Source of the DNA: Vallitalea okinawensis
Lineage (GTDB): Bacteria > Bacillota > Clostridia > Lachnospirales > PQDH01
Assembly (NCBI RefSeq): GCF_002964605.1
Contig: NZ_PQDH01000001.1
Span: 558,001 to 622,000, forward strand
Direction: 5' to 3'
Length of the DNA stretch: 64,000 nucleotides
A program made the position numbers and the translations under genes. Every line of letters starts with the position of its first letter. Position 1 is the first letter of the stretch. Below, piece by piece: positions 36,445-45,712 of this stretch. The notes beneath the pieces are model-generated. The model was given only the letters and a program-made list of their open reading frames with translations, ran no database searches and was not told the origin of the DNA.

Positions 36445-37230
36445 ATGGTATATAGTGTTATCAACATTGATATCATCGGATCAAGAAAGATTACCAATAG
36501 AAAAACTGTGCAAGCTGCATCAATTAAGCATATTGAACAAATGAATAGAAAGTATAAGACAATACTGGCAGCTCCTATTACCTTAACATTAGGTGATGAA
36601 ATACAGATTTTGTTGAAGGCACCATACAAAAGTTACATGATTATTAATTGTTTTCAAAGATTCTTTGATCAATTTCATTTGGATATCTATGCAGGCTTTG
36701 GTACAGGCACTATCCTTACAAACCTTTATGATGATACGAGAAGGATGGATGGTCCCTGCTTTGTTAATGCTAGAAAAGCCTTAGAAATTGCAAAGACTAA
36801 AAATCCGTTCTATAATCAATACGTTAAAAGTAAGGATAATTACGTATTCTTTTATAGTGATGATATACCGTTAACCAGTGATCGTCATCAGCATCTTACC
36901 TTATCACCATATTTATTTTCAAATGAAGTAGCTGTCACTAAAGTAGAGGAGCAAATCACCTTTAATCAACTTATCAACAACTTGATAAGTAATAATGAGA
37001 TTTTAAAAAAGAAGTTAACTAAAAAGCAAAAAGATATCATTTCACATTATGAAGAGGCTGGTTCTTATTCAAAAATGATTGATAATAACCCTTCACTTAC
37101 AAAAGCAAGTATATCGCAAAAACTTACGGCATCCAACTACAGTCAAATCCTACTAAATAATATGTTACTTGAACAGATGTTATATGAATATTGTCAAGAA
37201 ATGATATTCAACCTTAATCCAAACGATTAA
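36445..37230 (+). CDS. SatD family protein
   Basis: 261 residues. N-terminal SatD domain (VYSVINIDIIGSRKI, LTLGDEIQILLKAP, GFGTGTILT, MDGPCFVNARKALEIAK) and a C-terminal region (about 185-261) that looks like a helix-turn-helix (SKMIDNNPSLTKASISQKL). SatD is named from a secretion and acid-tolerance locus of streptococci; its activity is unknown. Start at 36445 after AAGGTGAC. The DUF3307 membrane gene follows after 25 bases, a pairing that recurs in other bacteria. Compare the short paralogue at 38093-38494. Confidence 0.85.
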   Translation: MVYSVINIDIIGSRKITNRKTVQAASIKHIEQMNRKYKTILAAPITLTLGDEIQILLKAPYKSYMIINCFQRFFDQFHLDIYAGFGTGTILTNLYDDTRRMDGPCFVNARKALEIAKTKNPFYNQYVKSKDNYVFFYSDDIPLTSDRHQHLTLSPYLFSNEVAVTKVEEQITFNQLINNLISNNEILKKKLTKKQKDIISHYEEAGSYSKMIDNNPSLTKASISQKLTASNYSQILLNNMLLEQMLYEYCQEMIFNLNPND

Positions 37231-37255
37231 GGTTGAAAACAAGGAGATGATGATT

Positions 37256-38077
37256 ATGGAAAGTAGTATCTTTTTACTAGCAGTCTTAGCCCACTTGATC
37301 TCTGATTTTATACTTCAAACTGAAGCAAACATGAAAAAACGCATATCCTTTAAACTCTCTAAAAGTTTTTACGCTAATATACTTCATAGTTTCATTCACT
37401 TCTTTATCATAACTCTAAGCTTTTTCCTATTCACCATGCTATTCTACGCTAATAATTTTATGATGTTCTACCCACTCTTATTGGCTGGACTATTGATTGC
37501 ATTGTCCCACTTTATAATTGATCAATGCAAGAGTATATGTATCATCAAGGAAGTCATGAAAAATAAGATACTGCTCTTCTTCATTGATCAGGGACTACAT
37601 ATACTGATGTTGTATACCATCATCCACTTTATGGTTAAAGATACTAACATAAATGCATACTTAGCGGAGTTCAACGTACTTATCCTTATTATAATTATTA
37701 TATTATTAGCTACAGTTGTTACAGGCATAACCATTCGGAAGATCATTGAACAAATCAGCGGAGATGAATCACAGACATCATTAAAGGATAATTTTGATGA
37801 TAGTAATGAAATCCTTCATATAAGTATCCAATGTAACGAGGATCACCTGGAGGCTAAAAATGGAGGTTTTTGGATAGGGATATTAGAACGTTTATTTATT
37901 ATTACAGTAGTCTTATTAAATCAACCAATGATGATCGGTTTTGTTTTGACAGCTAAATCAATTGCTAGATTTAAAAAATTAGATGATGAACGTTTTGCAG
38001 AATATTATATAATTGGTACATTGATCAGTTTCATGGTAGCCATCATCAGTGGCTATGCTGTTTTAAAATTGTTATAG
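37256..38077 (+). CDS. DUF3307 membrane protein
   Basis: 273 residues, about six hydrophobic segments. Starts MESSIFLLAVLAHLISDFIL; the H-x-x-x-D-F and ALSHFIIDQCK motifs are typical of DUF3307 proteins. Start: AAGGAG at 37241-37246 best suits the ATG at 37256 rather than the ATGs at 37247 and 37250. Second gene of the SatD-DUF3307 pair. Predicted inner-membrane protein of unknown function, possibly effector or sensor partner of SatD. Confidence 0.82.
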   Translation: MESSIFLLAVLAHLISDFILQTEANMKKRISFKLSKSFYANILHSFIHFFIITLSFFLFTMLFYANNFMMFYPLLLAGLLIALSHFIIDQCKSICIIKEVMKNKILLFFIDQGLHILMLYTIIHFMVKDTNINAYLAEFNVLILIIIIILLATVVTGITIRKIIEQISGDESQTSLKDNFDDSNEILHISIQCNEDHLEAKNGGFWIGILERLFIITVVLLNQPMMIGFVLTAKSIARFKKLDDERFAEYYIIGTLISFMVAIISGYAVLKLL

Positions 38078-38092
38078 AACACACCAACAATC

Positions 38093-38494
38093 CTATACAT
38101 ATTCATAATCCCAATTGTCAGCTACAACAACTAATGAGTAGTTGTTAGCTTTGGCTATTTTTAATGCTTCTCGAGCATTATAGAAGGACGGACCATCTAA
38201 TTGATTGACGGTTAGCTCAAAATTATGGATAGTGACATCACCAATCCCTATGCCCACATAAAACTGAATCCCCGCCATGTACTTACGAAAGTAATCAATA
38301 ATGTCCATAAAGTCACAAGGATAATGTAATAAGCCTTGCCACTCATCACCAAGTGTAATAATAAACTCTGAGGCTATATGAGACTTATAATGCTTATTAA
38401 CCTCTTTCAACATATTGATAAGTTTATATTGAACCTCTTCTCTATTTTTTAGTTGTCTGGATTGTTTCAAATCGCAAGTTATGGTGATATACAT
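38093..38494 (-). CDS. Short SatD-like protein (N-terminal domain only)
   Basis: 133 residues aligning with the first half of the SatD protein at 36445: ITLGDEWQGLL against LTLGDEIQILL, and LDGPSFYNAREALKIAK against MDGPCFVNARKALEIAK. It lacks the C-terminal helix-turn-helix-like part. Ribosome site AGGAG before the ATG. A 19-bp perfect hairpin sits immediately upstream in its leader. It is convergent to the SatD-DUF3307 pair (16-base gap). Could be an antagonist or partner of the full-length SatD (inference). Confidence 0.8.
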   Translation of the reverse strand: MYITITCDLKQSRQLKNREEVQYKLINMLKEVNKHYKSHIASEFIITLGDEWQGLLHYPCDFMDIIDYFRKYMAGIQFYVGIGIGDVTIHNFELTVNQLDGPSFYNAREALKIAKANNYSLVVVADNWDYEYV

Positions 38495-38508
38495 GTCATC
38501 ATCTCCTG

Positions 38509-38561
38509 CAGTTAAGCTTAGAACATTGACTCTGCCGCAGTTAATGTTCTAAGCTTAACTG
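38509..38561 (-). promoter_or_regulatory. 19-bp perfect hairpin in the leader of the short SatD gene
   Basis: CAGTTAAGCTTAGAACATT (38509-38527) pairs with its exact complement at 38543-38561; with G-U the stem extends to about 23 bp and a 7-base loop. It ends 2 bases from the AGGAG ribosome site. A second inverted repeat AACTGAT/ATCAGTT (38557-38583) overlaps its far arm, so the two are mutually exclusive. No T run, so not a standard terminator. Confidence 0.65.
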
Positions 38562-38644
38562 ATACTTTATACTATCATCAGTTAGTATACCTCATATTAT
38601 TCATTATCATTATATGTTGTGGGACTTTTTAAGTGTTAAAAAGA

Positions 38645-38689
38645 AAAGCATATGACAAGTGTTAATTTAAACACTCTATCATATGCTTT
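38645..38689 (-). terminator. Terminator of gltX
   Basis: AAAGCATATGA / TCATATGCTTT outer stem and AGTGTT / AACACT inner stem, followed by a T-rich tail on the reverse strand. Confidence 0.82.
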
Positions 38690-38698
38690 ATTTACTAC

Positions 38699-40165
38699 TT
38701 AACTTCTTACTTCTGCTTCTAATAGAGTAATACCTGCTTCAATACGTTTAAGGGATTCCTCTTTACCAAAGATATCTGCAAGATCAAATGCTCCACCAGG
38801 ACTTGTTGGTTTTCCAGATAATGCAGTTCTTAATGGCCATAACATCTGTCCATTTTTAATACCTAACTCTTTAACAAATTCTAATACAATATTATGCAAA
38901 TTATCTTTATCCCAATCCTCGACTTTTTTTAGAACTGGTAATACCTTTTCTAAGTTTTCTAAGGCTACTTCTGAATTTGTCTTCATACGTTTATGTTTAT
39001 ATAATTCATTAGAATACTCAGGTAATGCATTGAAGAAGTCAATATGGTTAGGGATATCTGTTAAGACTTCAATACGTGATTGAACCAGCTCTGCTACTTT
39101 CATCAAGTCCACATCACTTGTAACTGCTTCTTTTAAATAAGGCTCTGCTACTTTATAAAAAGCTTGTGAAGACATCTTTTTCATATACTCACTATTCATC
39201 CATCTGAACTTTGTCATATCAAAAACTGCAGGTGATTTATTAATGTTTTTGTAGTCAAAGATTTTAACTAATTCTTCAAGACTAAATATCTCTTCATTAG
39301 TTCCAGGACTCCAGCCCAATAAAGAAACAAAGTTAACAATTGTTTCAGTTAAGAATCCTTGCTCAACTAAATCCTCATAAGAAGAATGTCCGCTACGCTT
39401 ACTTAACTTTTGATGTTCTTCATTTGTAATCAATGGGCAATGTACGTATACAGGAATCTCCCACTCAAAAGCTTCATATAAGCGATTGTACTTAGGTGTA
39501 GAAGATAAGTACTCATTTCCTCTTACAACATGTGTAATACCCATTAAATGGTCATCAACGACGTTAGCAAAGTTATATGTTGGGAACCCATCTGATTTGA
39601 TGAGAATCATATCATCCAATTCACTATTATCAACTTCAATGGTTCCAAATATCACATCATCAAAAGCAGTCTTTCCTTCTGTTGGGTTATCTTGGCGGAT
39701 AACATAAGGAAGTCCTTGTTGAAGCTTTTCTTCAATCTCTTCGTTTGATAACTGTGAACAGTGCTTATCGTATCTAAAAGTTTCTTTTCTATTCTCAGCT
39801 TCTTGTCTCAAGTCATCTAGGCGTTCTTTTGAACAGAAGCAATAATAAGCTTCACCCTTTTCAACAAGCTTTTTAGCATATTCTAGGTAAATACCTTGCT
39901 TTTGACGCTCACTTTGTACGTATGGTCCTACTCCACCATCTTTATCTGGTCCTTCATCATGAAGTAACCCTGTATTCTCCATTGTTCGATAGATAATGTC
40001 AATTGCACCTTCAACAAAACGTTCTTGATCTGTATCCTCTATACGTAATAAGAAATCTCCGTCTTCATGTTTAGCAATTAAATAAGCATACAAAGCTGTT
40101 CTTAAATTCCCCACATGCATGCGTCCTGTAGGACTTGGTGCAAAACGTGTTCTGATCTTACTCAT
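38699..40165 (-). CDS. gltX: Glutamyl-tRNA synthetase
   Basis: 488 residues, full length for the family. Class I HIGH-type motif [16 protein letters not shown] and KMSKS-type motif HQKLSKRSG; GluRS blocks [10 protein letters not shown] and [12 protein letters not shown]. It charges tRNA-Glu (and possibly tRNA-Gln, with later amidation). Start taken at [15 protein letters not shown] codons at 40171 and 40174 are alternatives closer to AAAGG. No T-box is visible in the leader. Confidence 0.97.
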   Translation of the reverse strand: MSKIRTRFAPSPTGRMHVGNLRTALYAYLIAKHEDGDFLLRIEDTDQERFVEGAIDIIYRTMENTGLLHDEGPDKDGGVGPYVQSERQKQGIYLEYAKKLVEKGEAYYCFCSKERLDDLRQEAENRKETFRYDKHCSQLSNEEIEEKLQQGLPYVIRQDNPTEGKTAFDDVIFGTIEVDNSELDDMILIKSDGFPTYNFANVVDDHLMGITHVVRGNEYLSSTPKYNRLYEAFEWEIPVYVHCPLITNEEHQKLSKRSGHSSYEDLVEQGFLTETIVNFVSLLGWSPGTNEEIFSLEELVKIFDYKNINKSPAVFDMTKFRWMNSEYMKKMSSQAFYKVAEPYLKEAVTSDVDLMKVAELVQSRIEVLTDIPNHIDFFNALPEYSNELYKHKRMKTNSEVALENLEKVLPVLKKVEDWDKDNLHNIVLEFVKELGIKNGQMLWPLRTALSGKPTSPGGAFDLADIFGKEESLKRIEAGITLLEAEVRS

Positions 40166-40352
40166 GATCACCACATCCTTTCTTCCTCTTATTAAGCTTA
40201 TTGTCTTTCAAAGTGTTGTTGTAAAAAATCTGATGAATACAGTTTTCTACACACTTAAACCCAAATTATTAAGAATAACTCATTGATACGATGCACCGTC
40301 AGCACATCTCTTCAATGCTTATCATGAATATTTCAGGTATAATATACACTTC

Positions 40353-40381
40353 ATATTATTATATAAACTGGTGCTAGTCAA
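40353..40381 (-). promoter_or_regulatory. Promoter of gltX
   Basis: Reverse strand TTGACT (40381-40376), 17-base spacer, TAATAT (40358-40353). A TATAAT overlaps, with a shorter spacer. Confidence 0.6.
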
Positions 40382-40523
40382 GATTTTTGTCACTTATGAT
40401 TCATATTATTACCTCATTCCTAGAAATAGTTGCAATTCTTACGTAATTACCCTTGATTTTCTCCTGTTAACTATGGAAATCAACTTGTTTAGATAATTCC
40501 CTTCTCTACTTATTAAGCATGAC

Positions 40524-40552
40524 TTGTTATTTATTTTTCTATGCTTTATACT
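40524..40552 (+). promoter_or_regulatory. Promoter of the 123-residue protein gene
   Basis: TTGTTA, 17-base spacer, TATACT; transcription would start near 40559, giving a short leader with AAGGAGG. Confidence 0.65.
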
Positions 40553-40587
40553 AGAATTGTCCATTGTTTTAAGGAGGTACAAACAAA

Positions 40588-40959
40588 ATGAGTAGTCCAG
40601 TGTTCAAATTTGAAAAAATATTGAAGGGTGATAAAAAATATCTTTATTGCTATGGCAAAGGGTTCTTTGAGAAAGAGGATGGTATGGCATACCGTCAAAA
40701 ATTACTTGAGACCATTCAATCAATTGATACAAAAGAATACATACTTGTCATCGATTCAAGCAAGACGAAACCAACTACAGGAGATGCTATTCCTATATTA
40801 CAGGAATGCCATAAGCTTTATCATGAGACTGAGTTTAAAGAAAAGTACTTCGTAGAAACCAAATCTGCAACCACTTATCTGCAAAAACTTAGAACTGATG
40901 ATGTTGGTTTATATGAAAATATAAAGCTTGTTTCTTCTGCAAGCGAAATACTTGACTAG
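40588..40959 (+). CDS. Hypothetical protein, 123 residues
   Basis: AAGGAGG 10 bases before the ATG, its own promoter and a downstream terminator mark a real single-gene unit. Alternating strands and helices (KKYLYCYGKGFFEKEDG, KEYILVIDSSKTKPTTGDA, KLVSSASEILD) suggest a small alpha/beta fold, faintly like STAS/SpoIIAA domains. I cannot assign a family. No signal or membrane segment. Confidence 0.65.
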   Translation: MSSPVFKFEKILKGDKKYLYCYGKGFFEKEDGMAYRQKLLETIQSIDTKEYILVIDSSKTKPTTGDAIPILQECHKLYHETEFKEKYFVETKSATTYLQKLRTDDVGLYENIKLVSSASEILD

Positions 40960-40986
40960 AATAAGAATAGGCACAAAAATGTGTCT

Positions 40987-41010
40987 AAAGGCTGTCGATC
41001 GACAGCCTTT
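40987..41010. terminator. Bidirectional terminator (perfect 24-bp palindrome)
   Basis: AAAGGCTGTCGA joined directly to its complement TCGACAGCCTTT, then CTTAT. Between convergent genes. Confidence 0.8.
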
Positions 41011-41026
41011 CTTATCTAAGAACATC

Positions 41027-41350
41027 TTACAAAAAATCAGCTCTTTGAGGTGTAAACACATCTAATATAATTGAATTTTCCACCAATGCAACTGTACCAT
41101 GAGGTATATTAGAAGGAATATACATACTATCCCCTTCTTTAACTACTTTTTTCTCACCATTAATTTCAAATTCAAAATTTCCTTTTATGATGTAACTGAC
41201 TTGTTCATGAACATGGGTATGGACAATTCCAACAGCACCCTTTTCAAAGGTTACTTCAACCATCATCATACTTCCACCAGTACCTAAAATTTTTCGTTTC
41301 ATACCTTCACCACATGGTGTAAAGGCTACATCACTATTCTTAATAAACAT
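41027..41350 (-). CDS. Cupin-domain protein
   Basis: 107 residues, single cupin_2 barrel with motif 1 HTHVHEQVSYIIKGNFEFE (metal-binding His residues) and motif 2 GDSMYIPSNIPHG. Start: GAGAGGAG directs the ATG at 41350; the longer upstream frame has no ribosome site. Possible small-molecule isomerase or sensor; substrate unknown. It lies after the ABC operon but a terminator (41415-41453) separates them. Confidence 0.88.
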   Translation of the reverse strand: MFIKNSDVAFTPCGEGMKRKILGTGGSMMMVEVTFEKGAVGIVHTHVHEQVSYIIKGNFEFEINGEKKVVKEGDSMYIPSNIPHGTVALVENSIILDVFTPQRADFL

Positions 41351-41414
41351 TATTTTTCTCCTCTCATACGTATAACAACGAATATCTATATTATACATGA
41401 ATTTTATCCAAATG

Positions 41415-41453
41415 AAAAAACCACTAGACCCAAATCGCAGATCTAATGGTTTT
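41415..41453 (-). terminator. Terminator of the Afu/Fbp-type ABC operon
   Basis: AAAACCACTAGA / TCTAATGGTTTT stem with one wobble and a run of six Ts on the reverse strand, 34 bases after the ATPase stop. Confidence 0.8.
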
Positions 41454-41486
41454 CCCTGGTTAGAGGGATCTATTGTTTCAGTTTTT

Positions 41487-42593
41487 CTACAGTTCTTCAT
41501 CTTCCAATATACGAACACATGCCAAATCAAAGTTGATACCTACTTGGTCACCTACTTTATATGTTTTTTGAACCTGTGGTGAGTATTGCTCAATAGTCAA
41601 CTCGTACCCGCCACTTCTCACACCATACTCCATATGTGTACCAAAGTATATAGCTTTAAAGACCTCACCATCAAACATACCTTGGTTTTGATCCGCCAAT
41701 TCAATGGCTTCAGGTCTAATAACAATAATAGCTTTTGATTCATCCACTTTATCGATGGATAAACCAGGCTCTGGAATATTTAGCTCCTGATCAAACACTT
41801 TAATCTTGGCATCTTTCTTAGCTTTATTAAGTAGAGTACATGGTAAAAAGTTTGACTTTCCTATAAAGTTAGCTACAAATTTCGATACTGGGTTACTATA
41901 TAGATCTTCTGGACTTCCTACTTGAGCTATATAGCCTTTATTCATTAAAACAACCTTATCAGATATTGCCATAGCTTCAGATTGATCATGTGTTACGTAT
42001 AAACTGGTTATACCTAGCCTTTGCTGTAGACCACGTAATTCATCACGCATATATTCACGTAATTTTGCATCTAGATTGGATAAAGGTTCATCAAAAAGAA
42101 GTACCTTCGGTTCTATAACCACCGCTCTTGCTAGAGCTACTCTTTGCTGCTGTCCACCTGATATTTGGGCTGGAAAACGCTTACGCATTTCACTAATCTG
42201 CATGAGTTCCATGACTTTATTCGTTTTTTCTTCTATAACATCCTTAGGCAGTTTTTTAAGTTTCAAACCATAGGCAATGTTATCAAATACAGTCATATGA
42301 GGGAAAAGCGCATAACTTTGAAACATCATGGCCATATCTCTTTTGTTAGGAGGTATATCTTCAATGGATTCCCCACCTAATGTTATTTCTCCCTCAGTAA
42401 CACTTTCAAAACCTGCTACCATTCTTAATGTTGTTGTTTTTCCACACCCTGAAGGACCTAATAGAGTTGTTAACTCACCTTCTTTTATTTCTAAGTCAAT
42501 GGCATCAACAGCTGTAACTTCTCCTGCGCCATCAAGGCTTCTAAATCGCTTTGTTACACTCTTTAAGTTCAAATCACTATTTTTCATATTCAT
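41487..42593 (-). CDS. ABC transporter ATPase (FbpC/AfuC/PotA type)
   Basis: 368 residues. Walker A GPSGCGKTT, Q-loop MMFQSYALFPHM, signature ISGGQQQRVALARA, Walker B LLFDEPLSNLDAKL, and a C-terminal TOBE domain (from about 285). Powers the importer encoded upstream. AGGGGGT precedes the ATG. Last gene of the operon. TOBE-bearing members of this family carry iron, polyamine, phosphonate or sugar phosphate; the cargo is discussed with the binding protein. Confidence 0.95.
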   Translation of the reverse strand: MNMKNSDLNLKSVTKRFRSLDGAGEVTAVDAIDLEIKEGELTTLLGPSGCGKTTTLRMVAGFESVTEGEITLGGESIEDIPPNKRDMAMMFQSYALFPHMTVFDNIAYGLKLKKLPKDVIEEKTNKVMELMQISEMRKRFPAQISGGQQQRVALARAVVIEPKVLLFDEPLSNLDAKLREYMRDELRGLQQRLGITSLYVTHDQSEAMAISDKVVLMNKGYIAQVGSPEDLYSNPVSKFVANFIGKSNFLPCTLLNKAKKDAKIKVFDQELNIPEPGLSIDKVDESKAIIVIRPEAIELADQNQGMFDGEVFKAIYFGTHMEYGVRSGGYELTIEQYSPQVQKTYKVGDQVGINFDLACVRILEDEEL

Positions 42594-42609
42594 AATGGTT
42601 ACCCCCTGT

Positions 42610-44316
42610 CTATACCCTTTTCTTATCTAGTCTAGAAACCAGTAGATTTAATACACCTATAGCAACTAATATAACAATGATCATTAAAACAATATACGCT
42701 GCTGCATCACTATACTTACTTACTTCAAATAAAGAGAAGATTCTAGTTGTTACCACATTCCATCTAGCTGAAACTAAGAATATGATGGCACTAACTGCTG
42801 TCATCGCTCTTACAAAGGAATAGACTAACCCTGAGAAAAAGGCGCCTTTAATCAGTGGTAAGGTAACGTATCTAAATGTTTCAAAACTAGAAGCTCCTAA
42901 GTTAGTAGATGCCTCTTCTATAGATGGATCAATTTGCCGCAGTGCTGACATACCGCCTTCAATACCAACAGGAATATTTCTAAATACAAACACGCATATG
43001 AGGATAAATGCTGTTCCAGTTAAGACCAATGGAGGCTCATTAAATGCAAGTATAAAACCAATACCAACAACTGTACCCGGTAAAGCAAACGTTAATAAAG
43101 ATACTAAACTCATATATGATTTTCCGATAAAGTCTTTTCGAACTAATAAGAAGGCAATAATCATACCAAGTAAACCTGCTATTGGTGTTGATACAATAGC
43201 CAAGAATACAGAGTTAAGTAATGGTCTCAATCCTGTTGAAACAACGTATTTAAAGTGATCCAATGTGAATGTATAATTAATACCCCACGTCTTGACAAAA
43301 GCACCGTACAATACTGTTCCATAAAAAAGTATAATTACTCCACAAAATAGTAAACAAAGGGCTAATAATGGATACACGATATGTTTTTCACTAATTTTAT
43401 CACGGATTTGAGTTGGTTTACCTGTTACGGTTACATATGATTTCCCTTTAACCCAGTAACGCTGTAATAAAAAGGCTAACAAACTGGGAAGTAATAACAT
43501 GATGGCTAAAATAGCTCCGGTTTTGAGTTCATACATACCGGTAATAACTCTATAAGCTTCAACACCCAAGGTTGGATAGCCGCCACCTATAACAGCCGGG
43601 TTACTAAAATCTTGTAGGGACTGTATAAATACTAATAAAAATCCACTTACGATACCTGGTAAAGATAAAGGTAACGTAACAGTTCTAAAGATTTTCCATC
43701 TTGATGCACCAAGATTTAACGCTGCATCTTCTACAGATGGGTCAATGGCTTCTAAAATCCCTGATAAAGTTAGGTAAGCCACTGGAAAGAAAGATAATGT
43801 TTGTACCAATACTAAACTATGTAAGCCATAAACATTAAAATCAGTAATACCTAATAAACCGTTTGTAATAAGTCCTTTTCTACCGAATAAAAATATAATG
43901 GATAATGATAGCACGAAAGGTGGCGATACAATAGGTATCGTTGCCATTGTTTTAAAAAACTTTTTAAATGGCAATTCAGTTCTTGTGATAGCAAATGCAA
44001 AAATATAGCCAATTATTGTACTTAATACGCCGGATATCACACCTAGTTTAATACTGTTCATAAAAATAGCACGATAACTACTATTTTGTATGATTTCAAC
44101 GACGGTTTGGAAACTAATCTTTCCCTCTTCATTCGTTAAACTGTAGCTAAGAATCTTAAACAATGGAAAAAGTACGAATACTGTTAATACTACTAAGATT
44201 AATACGATGAGTCCTAATAATAATGGTTCTTTCTTTAACATCTTTAATTTCCACTTAAGCTCTTGGCTCTGTGCCTGAAGCTTATCTTTATAGCTATTCG
44301 TGTTAACTTGGCTCAT
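42610..44316 (-). CDS. ABC transporter permease, fused double-module (FbpB/AfuB type)
   Basis: 568 residues, about twelve membrane segments in two homologous halves. Each half has an EAA loop: EDAALNLGASRWKIFRTV and EEASTNLGASSFETFRYV. The fused format is typical of ferric/Afu-type importers. GGGGTGA precedes the ATG; the ATPase gene starts 16 bases after its stop. Confidence 0.95.
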   Translation of the reverse strand: MSQVNTNSYKDKLQAQSQELKWKLKMLKKEPLLLGLIVLILVVLTVFVLFPLFKILSYSLTNEEGKISFQTVVEIIQNSSYRAIFMNSIKLGVISGVLSTIIGYIFAFAITRTELPFKKFFKTMATIPIVSPPFVLSLSIIFLFGRKGLITNGLLGITDFNVYGLHSLVLVQTLSFFPVAYLTLSGILEAIDPSVEDAALNLGASRWKIFRTVTLPLSLPGIVSGFLLVFIQSLQDFSNPAVIGGGYPTLGVEAYRVITGMYELKTGAILAIMLLLPSLLAFLLQRYWVKGKSYVTVTGKPTQIRDKISEKHIVYPLLALCLLFCGVIILFYGTVLYGAFVKTWGINYTFTLDHFKYVVSTGLRPLLNSVFLAIVSTPIAGLLGMIIAFLLVRKDFIGKSYMSLVSLLTFALPGTVVGIGFILAFNEPPLVLTGTAFILICVFVFRNIPVGIEGGMSALRQIDPSIEEASTNLGASSFETFRYVTLPLIKGAFFSGLVYSFVRAMTAVSAIIFLVSARWNVVTTRIFSLFEVSKYSDAAAYIVLMIIVILVAIGVLNLLVSRLDKKRV

Positions 44317-44350
44317 TTAATCACCCCATTTTCTCCTGTCATATTCAGAT

Positions 44351-44381
44351 AAACATTGGCAAGATTACCTTGCCAATGTTT
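44351..44381 (-). other. Intercistronic hairpin between binding-protein and permease genes
   Basis: AAACATTGGCAAG / CTTGCCAATGTTT perfect 13-bp stem, 5-base loop, without a T run. Probably a processing or 3'-protection element that keeps binding-protein mRNA above permease mRNA. Confidence 0.6.
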
Positions 44382-44404
44382 ATAAAAAGTCATTGCTTAA
44401 CTTA

Positions 44405-45433
44405 TTATTTTAAATTATCTTTGTTTGCTACTTTATTTGTGAATTCTTCAACTAAACGTTTTCTGTTTTCACCAGCCCATGAGAAATCATAATCGATAAC
44501 TGCAAGATCAGCTATGTTAACAGCACCTTCTGGAACGATAGCTTCAGTATTGATAGGTAATCTAAAGGAACTGTTTGTTGAATATACATTTTGTCCTTCT
44601 GCGCTTAAGCACCAATCGATGAACTTTTGACCATTTTCCATCTCTGGACCATCTTTAATTAAAGCTACACCACCAATTTCATACCCAGTACCATCAGCTG
44701 GGAATGATAGTTCAATTGGATAACCTTCTGCTGTTGGCTTTAAGCAGTCATGTGAGAAAGAGATACCAATTGCAGCTTCGCCTAAAGCAACGTTCTTTGG
44801 AGGCGCAGAACCGGATTTAGTATATTGACGAATGTTTTTATCAAGTTCTGAGAAATAATCCCAAGTATCATCTTCACCTTTTAACTGTACAATTGTTGAT
44901 AAGATTGTATAAGCTGTACCTGATGAACCAGGATGAGCCATAGAGATTTGTCCTTCAAATTCTGGTTTTAATAAATCAGCCCATGAAGTAGGGTATTGTA
45001 AACCATTCTCGTCAAACCACTCCTTATCACATGCAAAAGCTAATGCACCTACATAGATTGGAGACCATGTTCCATCTGGATCGATGTAGTTATCTGGAAT
45101 ATTCTTTAATTCATCAGATTTATAAGATTCTAACAAACCTTCTTTTGCTGCTGCAACAAATGTATCAGCAGGACCACCATACCATACACTTGCTTGAGGG
45201 TTGTTCTTTTCTACTTGTAATTTGGATAAAATTTCACCAGCTGATAAACGTACATATTCCACTTTAATACCAGTATCTGCTTCAAAAGCTTCTAAATAAC
45301 TTGGAATCTCTGATTCTGGTAAAGCCGTATAAATTGTTAAAGTATCGGATCCACTTGCGCTACATCCCTGTAACAATAAGGCACAGGCAAATACTAATAC
45401 CAAAACAATTGACGTAATCTTCTTAATATTCAT
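44405..45433 (-). CDS. ABC transporter binding lipoprotein (AfuA/FbpA type)
   Basis: 342 residues; lipoprotein signal with Cys24 (LLLQGCSAS), then a class II solute-binding fold (LTIYTALPESEIPSYLEAFE, GSSGTAYTILSTI). Usually annotated as iron(III)-binding, but it has the block SHDCLK (His228-Asp229) followed 23 residues later by Glu252, like the sugar-contacting His/Asp/Glu set I recall for AfuA, a hexose-phosphate binding protein. A sugar phosphate is therefore as likely as iron. AGGGGA precedes the ATG. First gene of the operon, promoter at 45510-45538. Confidence 0.9.
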   Translation of the reverse strand: MNIKKITSIVLVLVFACALLLQGCSASGSDTLTIYTALPESEIPSYLEAFEADTGIKVEYVRLSAGEILSKLQVEKNNPQASVWYGGPADTFVAAAKEGLLESYKSDELKNIPDNYIDPDGTWSPIYVGALAFACDKEWFDENGLQYPTSWADLLKPEFEGQISMAHPGSSGTAYTILSTIVQLKGEDDTWDYFSELDKNIRQYTKSGSAPPKNVALGEAAIGISFSHDCLKPTAEGYPIELSFPADGTGYEIGGVALIKDGPEMENGQKFIDWCLSAEGQNVYSTNSSFRLPINTEAIVPEGAVNIADLAVIDYDFSWAGENRKRLVEEFTNKVANKDNLK

Positions 45434-45509
45434 ACTATTCCCCCTAAAATTTATAATTAGTTAAAATCATGTACTAGTAAATCTTAGTACAATATGTATT
45501 ACACTATTT

Positions 45510-45538
45510 ATTATAAGATTTATAGGATGAGAAGTAAA
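45510..45538 (-). promoter_or_regulatory. Promoter of the Afu/Fbp-type ABC operon
   Basis: Reverse strand TTTACT (45538-45533), 17-base spacer, TATAAT (45515-45510). Confidence 0.7.
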
Positions 45539-45678
45539 TAAGAAATGCATTTTCAACAAAATAATCATGGTTTTTCCTATATTATTTAGTCAGTTTTTAT
45601 ATGTTTTGATGAATGAATTTTATATCTCCACTACTCAATCTAAGATTTTTACAAGTTTACACAAGAAAGTACGAAAAA

Positions 45679-45701
45679 AAGCCACCTTAAATTGGTGGCT
45701 T
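45679..45701 (-). terminator. Terminator of the NADH oxidase gene
   Basis: AAGCCACC / GGTGGCTT stem, 7-base loop, seven Ts on the reverse strand. Confidence 0.85.
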
Positions 45702-45712
45702 GATTTGATCAT

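Larger units (their letters stand above)
40166..40587. other. Divergent region, gltX / small gene
   Basis: Holds two good divergent sigma-A promoters (listed). The gltX leader is about 180 nt but shows no T-box core or other riboswitch I recognise. No reading frame of note. Confidence 0.5.
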
